DNA from: Lachnospiraceae bacterium
GTDB lineage: Bacteria; Bacillota; Clostridia; Lachnospirales; Lachnospiraceae
Assembly: GCA_024695605.1 (NCBI GenBank)
Contig: JAILHW010000113.1
Location: forward strand, 1 to 36,539
Direction: 5' to 3'
Length of the DNA: 36,539 bases
Of the stretch, positions 31,207-36,539 are shown in pieces. Positions within the stretch are counted from its first letter, which is position 1. Each line of letters begins with the position of its first letter. The translations under genes and the position numbers were made by a program. The notes below the pieces were generated by a model. It was not told the origin of the DNA, ran no database searches, and saw only the letters and a list, made by a program, of their open reading frames with translations.

Positions 31207-31235
31207 ATCATACCAATCCAAGGTGCTTTCGTCTA
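31207..31235 (-). promoter_or_regulatory. Promoter of the flotillin gene
   Basis: Reading leftward, TAGACG (31235-31230), a 17-nt spacer and TATGAT (31212-31207). The leader of about 90 nt includes a small hairpin, CGGGA/TCCCG, near 31132-31147. The -35 resembles that of the XpaC promoter (TAGACA). Confidence 0.5.
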
Positions 31236-31272
31236 TTTAACTTTGAGAGAAATATGAAATTCTATTTTGCGA

Positions 31273-31301
31273 TTTCCGAAAAATAAAATCCATGCTATAC
31301 T
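31273..31301 (+). promoter_or_regulatory. Promoter of the small HTH gene
   Basis: Extended -10 TGC-TATACT (-10 box at 31296-31301) with a poor -35, TTTCCG, at 17 nt (31273-31278). It diverges from the flotillin promoter about 40 bp away, so one bound regulator could affect both. Confidence 0.6.
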
Positions 31302-31380
31302 AAAGCCGGGAAAAAATGCAGACAAACCGAGGAGTTGCATAATAAAAATACAAAAAGACGCGTTCATAAAGGAGATCCGT

Positions 31381-31890
31381 ATGGGAAGAAAATCCACAAA
31401 GCAGAACAAGAACATCTACCAGCTGACCCGCGAGGAGCAGGGGCTGACCCGGGAAAAGGCATCGGAGCTGATGGAATACATCTCCCCGGAGCGGATCGAA
31501 AAGATCGAGAATGAAAAGGTGCGCATCCTGCCGGATGATATTCTGGCAATGGCCAAATGCTACAAAGCACCGCATCTTTGCAACTACTACTGCACCCATG
31601 ACTGCGAGATCGGGAAACGGAACGTCAAACCCATCGAGTTTAAGGAGCTGTCCGTCATTGCCGTTGAGACCATCAACAGCCTGAGCCAGCTTAACAAAGA
31701 AAAAGACCGCCTTCTCGAGATCGTGGAAGACGGCCGGATCAACGATTATGAAAGGGATGATTTCATCCGCATCAAAAAGCGGCTGGATAAGCTTGCAACC
31801 TCCATCGGCTCCCTGCAGCTGTGGCTGGAGGAAAAGATCGCCGAGGGTGAGCTGGAGGAGGCGGACTTTCAGGATACCGCAAAGGTATGA
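31381..31890 (+). CDS. Small XRE-like helix-turn-helix protein
   Basis: A 169-residue protein. The N-terminal 70 residues look like an XRE/Cro-type helix-turn-helix, with NIYQLTREEQGLTREKASEL, then ISPERIEKIENEKVRILPDD and ILAMAKCYKAPHLCNYYCTH. The last block holds C61-x-x-x-x-x-x-C-x-x-x-C type cysteines, so a metal or redox role is possible but unproven. The C-terminal half is charged and helical (KDRLLEIVEDGRINDYERDD). The frame is open upstream, but AAAGGAG just before the ATG at 31381 fixes the start. It diverges from flotillin and ends 1 nt from the stop of fliB. It is a good candidate regulator of flotillin, by position only. Confidence 0.82.
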   Translation: MGRKSTKQNKNIYQLTREEQGLTREKASELMEYISPERIEKIENEKVRILPDDILAMAKCYKAPHLCNYYCTHDCEIGKRNVKPIEFKELSVIAVETINSLSQLNKEKDRLLEIVEDGRINDYERDDFIRIKKRLDKLATSIGSLQLWLEEKIAEGELEEADFQDTAKV

Positions 31891-31891
31891 T

Positions 31892-32914
31892 CTAAGGGTA
31901 TAACATCGGACGCAGCGCGGAATTTTCCCCTTCGGGATAATCGGCATCCTTTGCAGTGTTTCGCACCTGCTTCATCAGATTTACATTGTGCATGGAAATC
32001 TCAAAGGTCAGTCCGTAGATATGGGCCGAAAAGATCATATCATCCAGATCAAAGCTTCCCTTTTCCTCAAATCTGGCAAGCGCGATCAGCTCCAAGAGAT
32101 GGATCCCGCGAAAGACCGAGATCAGGGGCCCTTCGATGCTGCCGTCCTGAACGGCATCCAGGAGCTGTCTGTGGGCAAAATAGGCAGCGGTCCTTCTCAT
32201 ATAAAACTTCGCTTCTTTGCAGCTTTCATAAAACGCTTTCCGGAGTGCATCCGCATGATCCAAAAGCGCTCTGACTCTGACAAAGACCTGCTCGGAGAGC
32301 TCATGTCCCTCAAAATACAGCGCATCATCCAAAAGAGACGCAAATTCCTCCTTTGTTTCATAAGTTCCAAAAAGCCTTTCATCAAAGGCTCCGGCCTGCA
32401 GCGCCTCTACCATACCATCGCGGAAGGCAAGAAGGGCACGCGTTTTCTGCAAAAGCTCCGGGGAGATTTCCTTAGGCGTCTCTTCCTTTGTCTTTACAAA
32501 CTCCAGCCTGTCACCGGGCTGGGTATAAAGAAGTCTTGCCACCTCGCTGCAGGCGATAAGCAGCCGGTCCTGCCGATAGTTTCCGACCATGACCTCCTGC
32601 TCTCTCGGATAGATATCACAGATCCTGATCTGCGCCTTTTCTCCGCACCGAAGCCGCACGCTGCAAAGCCTGTCATCGGTCAAAAACGGACATCTGCCGT
32701 GCTCCTTTAAGCGAATGAACCACTCCCCGTTTTCCTCAAAGATGTGGGAGCGAAGATACTCGCCCGTTTCTCCCTCCATCTTTTGATAAAGCTCTACCGT
32801 CTCCGGATCCATGGGCAAAACCCATGCAAAGCAGCAGGAATCGATACAGGTGGTATTACCCGTACACTGAAACGCATCATAATACACCGGTTTTTCACAT
32901 AAGATCTCTTGCAT
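31892..32914 (-). CDS. fliB: FliB-type flagellin lysine-N-methylase
   Basis: Protein of 340 residues of the FliB family, which methylates lysines of flagellin in Salmonella and relatives. The diagnostic cysteine-rich start is present: YYDAFQCTGNTTCIDSCCFA (C17, C23, C27, C28), then RCPFLTDDRLCSVRLRCGEK and IRICDIYPRE; together these may hold an iron-sulfur or other metal site. The remainder is helical. No flagellin or other flagellar gene lies in the window, so the substrate may be encoded elsewhere or may be a different protein. It ends the leftward cluster, 20 nt after the BMP lipoprotein gene, with GGAGG as ribosome binding site. Confidence 0.85.
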   Translation of the reverse strand: MQEILCEKPVYYDAFQCTGNTTCIDSCCFAWVLPMDPETVELYQKMEGETGEYLRSHIFEENGEWFIRLKEHGRCPFLTDDRLCSVRLRCGEKAQIRICDIYPREQEVMVGNYRQDRLLIACSEVARLLYTQPGDRLEFVKTKEETPKEISPELLQKTRALLAFRDGMVEALQAGAFDERLFGTYETKEEFASLLDDALYFEGHELSEQVFVRVRALLDHADALRKAFYESCKEAKFYMRRTAAYFAHRQLLDAVQDGSIEGPLISVFRGIHLLELIALARFEEKGSFDLDDMIFSAHIYGLTFEISMHNVNLMKQVRNTAKDADYPEGENSALRPMLYP

Positions 32915-32934
32915 ACTATCCTCCGCAAATCGTT

Positions 32935-34065
32935 TTATTGTTCCTGGTTCAGATCGTCCAAAAAGATGTCATATGCCTCTTTGGAATCCGGCGGGACGAT
33001 CGCCCCGGACTTGATCTTATCCTCGATCAAAAGCGTTGCATCATACACCTCATCCCGGAAGTTTTCGTGCTCTGTGGGAATGCCTACCGCCCCCTCTGTC
33101 AGACCGAAGCTTAAGGTCTTTCCGCCGATGGGCTCCTGCCTTACAAAGGAAAGGGAAACCCGCTCGATGGCCACATCCACCTTTTTCAGCGCCGAGGTCA
33201 GAACATTGGCCGGTGCCAGATAGGACTGATCCTTGTCCACGCCGATCACAAACTTTCCGTTTTTTTCTGCAGACCGGATCACGCCCAGGCCCGCACCGCC
33301 GGCCGCATGATAGATGATATCGCATCCTTCGGCATACATCGCATCCGCCAGGCCCTCGGCCTTTTCATCATCCGAAAAGCTGTCTGCATACTCCACCAGC
33401 ACCTCTGTCTGCTTGGAGTAGGTTTTGGCGGCATACTGCACGCCTGCCTCAAAGCCGTACTGGAACTGGTCAATGGTGGCGGATCTCTCTCCGCCGATAA
33501 AGCCGACCTTGCCGCTGCCGGTCACACTGCCCGCAATATAACCCACCAAAAAGGAGGGCTCCTGGGCACGGAACATCACGCCCGTGACATTCTCCGGTGC
33601 CTCTTCAAATCCGAAATCAATGATCGCAAAATTCTTATCCGGCTCCGTTTTTGCACTTTCCAAAAGCGCATCCGCGCTGTTATATCCGATCCCCCAGCAA
33701 AGATTACAGCCCTCCGAGATCAGTTTTTTAAAACCCTCGGAAAACTTCTGCTCAGAGCCGGTATTGGCCACAGCGGTCTGAATCCCGTAGGCCGCCTCCA
33801 GATTGCTCAGGCCGTCCTTGGCACTTTGCTTAAAGGAATCATCACTTAGCGCTGCATCCTCGGTATCATCCGTCACAATACCGATCTTCCAGGCATCGGA
33901 CAATCCCTCCGCGGCAGCGTCCCCGCCGGTCTCATCAGCCGCTTTGTCATCTCTTTCCCATACGCGGACCAGCTCAATCTCATCACTTGCCTTCCCGCAG
34001 CCGGTCAGGAAAAAAGCGCAAAGAACGGCTGCAAAAAAACGTACTTTGGTTTTGCTCATTTTCAC
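32935..34065 (-). CDS. BMP-family substrate-binding lipoprotein (Med-like)
   Basis: Surface lipoprotein of 376 residues. The signal peptide ends in the lipobox L-T-G-C (C23). The mature part is a BMP/Med-type periplasmic-binding fold: WKIGIVTDDTEDAALSDDSF, NLCWGIGYNSADALLESAKT, NFAIIDFGFEEAPENVTGV, EPSFLVGYIAGSVTGSGKVG, DIIYHAAGGAGLGVIRSAEK and FVIGVDKDQSYLAP. Members bind nucleosides or related ligands and usually belong to an ABC importer, but no permease or ATPase genes accompany it here. The start is a GTG at 34065 with GGTGAT upstream; the ATG at 34059 is the alternative. It sits 28 nt after the SpoIIE-type phosphatase gene, suggesting a signalling rather than transport role (inference). 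Confidence 0.9.
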   Translation of the reverse strand: MKMSKTKVRFFAAVLCAFFLTGCGKASDEIELVRVWERDDKAADETGGDAAAEGLSDAWKIGIVTDDTEDAALSDDSFKQSAKDGLSNLEAAYGIQTAVANTGSEQKFSEGFKKLISEGCNLCWGIGYNSADALLESAKTEPDKNFAIIDFGFEEAPENVTGVMFRAQEPSFLVGYIAGSVTGSGKVGFIGGERSATIDQFQYGFEAGVQYAAKTYSKQTEVLVEYADSFSDDEKAEGLADAMYAEGCDIIYHAAGGAGLGVIRSAEKNGKFVIGVDKDQSYLAPANVLTSALKKVDVAIERVSLSFVRQEPIGGKTLSFGLTEGAVGIPTEHENFRDEVYDATLLIEDKIKSGAIVPPDSKEAYDIFLDDLNQEQ

Positions 34066-34093
34066 AACATCACCGCCATTTTATACATTCGTT

Positions 34094-35737
34094 TTACACC
34101 GGACCCAGATAACGCAGGGCCAGCATGGTCATATCATCAAACTGGGGTGCAGCGCCCACAAACATATCGATATCTCTGCGGATGCTCTTTAACAGCTGCT
34201 GCGCATCCTCGTCGGAATGCGTCGAAAGAGAAGAAAGCATCCGCTTTTCCCCGAACAGATCCTTATCCACATTGGTGGCTTCCGTGATACCGTCCGTGTA
34301 AAGATAGAGCACCTCACCAGGCTTCATCTTAATCTCATTGTTTTGCATCTTGATCCCTTCAAAGGTGGCAAGGGGCAGGGAGGGTTTGTTCTTTTCCAGC
34401 TCAAAGCCCTTTCCTTCCCTGCAGATGGCAGGATACTCATGTCCCGCGCTGGCAAAGGTGATAAGGCCGGAGGAGATCTCCAGGATCCCGAACCATACCG
34501 TCACAAACAGATCCGCATCATTGCCCTCACAGAGCTGATCGTTGACATTTTCCAGCACCTGGGCAGGTCCCGTATAGCCGCCGGTCAGGGCGCGGTTTTT
34601 GATCAGCGTCTTGGCGATCACCATAAACAGGGCCGCCGGCACACCCTTTCCGGAAACGTCCGCAATGACAAGCCCCAGATGATCCTCATCGATCATAAAG
34701 AAGTCATAGAAATCGCCGCCCACCTCTTTTGCAGGATCCATGGTGGCATACAGATCAAACTCCTTCCTGTCCGGAAAAGCGGGAAACAGCCTTGGCAGCA
34801 TATCCGACTGGATCTGGGTGGCCACATTCAGCTCCGCTCCGATCCTTTCCTTTTCCGCGGTGACACTCGTCAGCTCCTCAATGTATCTGGTGATCCTCTG
34901 GGTCATATCCTCAAAGGAAACACCCAGGGAATGCAGCTCATCCTCGTGCGGGAAACGCTTAAGATCCAGGGACAGCTCTCCGCTTTCATAGCTCTCTACC
35001 TGCTTCTCCAGGTAGGTAAGGGGATTTATGACGTTCTTGCGGATCGTCAGGATCATCAGCACCGCCACCGTCAGGATACTGATGACCTGTACCGCAATGA
35101 TGCCTGCGATCGAGCGCGTGATCTGCTCTCCGATATTCTTGATGATATAATCCGCCTCTACCATGGCTGCCACATTGCCGTCCGAATCCAGAATGGGAGC
35201 CCAGGCGGAAATGGGTTTTCCGTATCCCGCATCCTGCCCGAGGATCAGTCCCGTGGATGCCCGTTTATTCTGCACGTCGGGAAGCAGATGATCATACTCC
35301 GACTGTCTGTATTCAAAGGTCATTCCGGGCGAAGCGATCAGGTCCGGATCATCGTTTGCGGCCTGGGCTTCGATCAGATAGGTAAAATAGGTATCCTCCG
35401 GCTTAAAGATGTACAGATACTGCAGATCACTGAAGTCATTCTTGATATTGTCCATATATTCCTTGATGTCCTCATAATACTCATCCCTTTCGTAGGTTTC
35501 CCCAAACTCCTTAACCCAGTCGCCGTCGATCTGATCCGCCAGTATCCGCACCAGATCCTGTGCCTTTTTGCTGTACTGGTTGTAATAAATGGTCCTGACC
35601 GAAAACGCACTGATGGCCACGATCACCGTCGCCATCAACAGCATCAGCAAAAGAACCCCCATCAGGATCCGGGCATTTAACCCCTGCTTTTTCTTTTCCT
35701 GCGTTTGTGTATCCTTTTTTTCGATATCTTCGCTCAT
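34094..35737 (-). CDS. Membrane sensor PP2C phosphatase (Cache-like, HAMP, SpoIIE)
   Basis: Serine/threonine phosphatase of 547 residues. Transmembrane helices at about 23-45 and 210-232 enclose an extracellular region of about 165 residues with Cache-like features (DLQYLYIFKPEDTYFTYLIE, ISAWAPILDSDGNVAAMVEA). A HAMP linker (about 232-285) leads to the SpoIIE/RsbU phosphatase domain. D342 in EVGGDFYDFF and D360 in VIADVSGKGVPAALFM bind metal, and the domain closes with DDMTMLALRY. Such proteins dephosphorylate anti-anti-sigma factors of the RsbV/SpoIIAA type. No such partner is in the window. The start at 35737 is chosen for AGGAGG 5-6 nt upstream; longer forms begin at 35758 or 35833. It is followed directly by the BMP lipoprotein gene. 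Confidence 0.93.
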   Translation of the reverse strand: MSEDIEKKDTQTQEKKKQGLNARILMGVLLLMLLMATVIVAISAFSVRTIYYNQYSKKAQDLVRILADQIDGDWVKEFGETYERDEYYEDIKEYMDNIKNDFSDLQYLYIFKPEDTYFTYLIEAQAANDDPDLIASPGMTFEYRQSEYDHLLPDVQNKRASTGLILGQDAGYGKPISAWAPILDSDGNVAAMVEADYIIKNIGEQITRSIAGIIAVQVISILTVAVLMILTIRKNVINPLTYLEKQVESYESGELSLDLKRFPHEDELHSLGVSFEDMTQRITRYIEELTSVTAEKERIGAELNVATQIQSDMLPRLFPAFPDRKEFDLYATMDPAKEVGGDFYDFFMIDEDHLGLVIADVSGKGVPAALFMVIAKTLIKNRALTGGYTGPAQVLENVNDQLCEGNDADLFVTVWFGILEISSGLITFASAGHEYPAICREGKGFELEKNKPSLPLATFEGIKMQNNEIKMKPGEVLYLYTDGITEATNVDKDLFGEKRMLSSLSTHSDEDAQQLLKSIRRDIDMFVGAAPQFDDMTMLALRYLGPV

Positions 35738-35793
35738 GTTTTCCTCCTGCCCGGCCATGCTCTCTTTTCCCCTGTGTTGCGATCGCTGTGATC

Positions 35794-36354
35794 TCAGATC
35801 CGGATCACTTCCAAAAGTGCCCCGCATTTGCAATGCGTTCCGCAGATGGGACAGCTGATGCCAAAGGTGTGGGCATCCTTGTAAAAATCCGCTGCCAGCT
35901 TATGATAGATGGGCTTTCCCATAGCCTCATACACATTCTTCGCGGGAATGCTGCCGTCCGGATAGACCCAGATCTCCACGCAAAACAGCTCCACGCCCCT
36001 GCTTCTTAAATCCTCTAAATTCAGCCGGGCAAGCTCCTTTGCGATTCCCCTTGCGCGGTAGCCCCGATCCACCATCAGCGCATCCACCGTGACCGTGCGC
36101 CGGTGGGCGGTGGCGTGCTCAAGCTCCCTTTCATAGTCCGCATGCGGATAGGTCAGAAGGACGCCCTCCTGGAAGGTGAAATACCCGGCCACCTTATCCG
36201 TATCCTGGTCCATGGCCTTGTAGCCGAAGTACCTTCCCTGCTCAAAGGCAGACCGGATGGAGCTTCGGACCGCTTCCCCGCTGTTTAAGTAGGTCTCATA
36301 ATATTCGATGATATCCTTCAGATCATCCTTCGTGACCCTGCTGTAAGTGATCAT
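35794..36354 (-). CDS. GNAT family acetyltransferase with C-terminal Cys cluster
   Basis: Protein of 186 residues with a GNAT fold: KVAGYFTFQEGVLLTYPHAD, then VTVDALMVDRGYRARGIAKE containing the acetyl-CoA loop RGYRARGIA, then ELFCVEIWVYPDGSIPAKNV and YEAMGKPIYHKLA. The last 25 residues add CPICGTHCKCGALLEV, with four closely spaced cysteines (C-x2-C-x3-C-x-C) and a His, a possible small zinc site not usual in GNATs. The start at 36354 has GGAG upstream and overlaps the MFS stop codon (ATGA), so translation is coupled. The acceptor is unknown. Confidence 0.85.
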   Translation of the reverse strand: MITYSRVTKDDLKDIIEYYETYLNSGEAVRSSIRSAFEQGRYFGYKAMDQDTDKVAGYFTFQEGVLLTYPHADYERELEHATAHRRTVTVDALMVDRGYRARGIAKELARLNLEDLRSRGVELFCVEIWVYPDGSIPAKNVYEAMGKPIYHKLAADFYKDAHTFGISCPICGTHCKCGALLEVIRI

Positions 36355-36539
36355 TGCTTTTTCTCCTTCTTCATCCCGAGCACAAAGATGCAGGTCAGGA
36401 TAAACAGACCGGCGCAGAAGCACCCGATCCCCTGTCTGTAGCCGAGGGTGATCAGGGCACCATATACCATGGGTCCGATGGTCTGTCCGAGATTCTCAAA
36501 GACGGAATAGACGCCCATGGATTTGGAGTTTCCGTACCG
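36351..36539 (-). CDS. MFS transporter, C-terminal end (cut by the window edge)
   Basis: The last 62 codons of a membrane transporter; the 5' part lies beyond the window. The translation reads RYGNSKSMGVYSVFENLGQT, then IGPMVYGALITLGYRQGIGC, FCAGLFILTCIFVLG and the tail MKKEKKQ. The sequence G-x-Y-S-V-F-E-N-L-G-Q-T-I-G-P followed by a final hydrophobic helix and a basic tail matches the last two helices of drug/metabolite MFS carriers. It overlaps the GNAT start by 4 nt, so the two share an operon. Confidence 0.75.
   Translation of the reverse strand, partial: RYGNSKSMGVYSVFENLGQTIGPMVYGALITLGYRQGIGCFCAGLFILTCIFVLGMKKEKKQ

Noticed and set aside
34217..35680. 487-residue plus-strand frame opposite the SpoIIE phosphatase gene
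   Set aside because: Antisense shadow; composition is His/Gln/Arg/Ile-rich and matches no family.
1..36539. CRISPR array, prophage or insertion sequence
   Set aside because: No regularly spaced repeats, no phage structural genes and no transposase frame were found on either strand.

Overview
The window looks like the chromosome of an anaerobic, low-to-mid GC Gram-positive bacterium of class Clostridia, most likely a Lachnospiraceae-type organism. The evidence is a large SRP RNA with an Alu-type 5' domain, strong AGGAGG-type ribosome binding sites, an anaerobic ribonucleotide reductase activase, an orphan UgpC/MsmK sugar-ABC ATPase, DUF1002, XpaC/TelA, a BMP-family lipoprotein and a SpoIIE-type phosphatase. 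The identification is inference; no rRNA is present to confirm it.

Layout. 1-2470: a MATE efflux pump diverges from a small AT-rich toxin-antitoxin pair (RelB/DinJ-like antitoxin, PIN-domain toxin). 2473-6580: a 998-residue protein of unknown function lies downstream of an acyltransferase-3 membrane protein. 6681-6944: SRP RNA gene with its own consensus promoter. 6989-12434: one operon for an ABC ATPase, a large FtsX-type permease, an OmpR-type regulator and a histidine kinase. Its leader carries a four-unit repeat and its promoter an 11-bp tandem repeat. 12769-14484: tadA and a DHH phosphoesterase. 14638-14889: a strongly structured RNA that I cannot name. 14948-18044: NrdG-type radical SAM activase, CdaR-type regulator, UgpC/MsmK ATPase. 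18183-21594: a GNAT, a double-HD HD-GYP protein, tRNA-Ser(CGA) and a GGDEF protein, so predicted c-di-GMP synthesis and breakdown flank a tRNA. 21662-31890: a long leftward cluster XpaC, TelA, MetG, alpha/beta hydrolase, a membrane-anchored unknown and DUF1002, preceded by a separately promoted flotillin with a divergent small HTH regulator. 31892-36539: leftward cluster MFS (partial), GNAT, sensor SpoIIE phosphatase, BMP lipoprotein and FliB flagellin methylase.

How the genes fit together. The ABC and two-component operon is probably a self-regulated detoxification or envelope-stress module. XpaC, TelA and flotillin point to a membrane-stress or membrane-organisation module. The BMP lipoprotein and the Cache-like SpoIIE phosphatase may form a signalling pair. 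The least explained elements are the structured RNA at 14638-14889, the leader repeats at 12451-12520 and the 998-residue orphan. I saw no CRISPR array, prophage, insertion sequence or replication origin.
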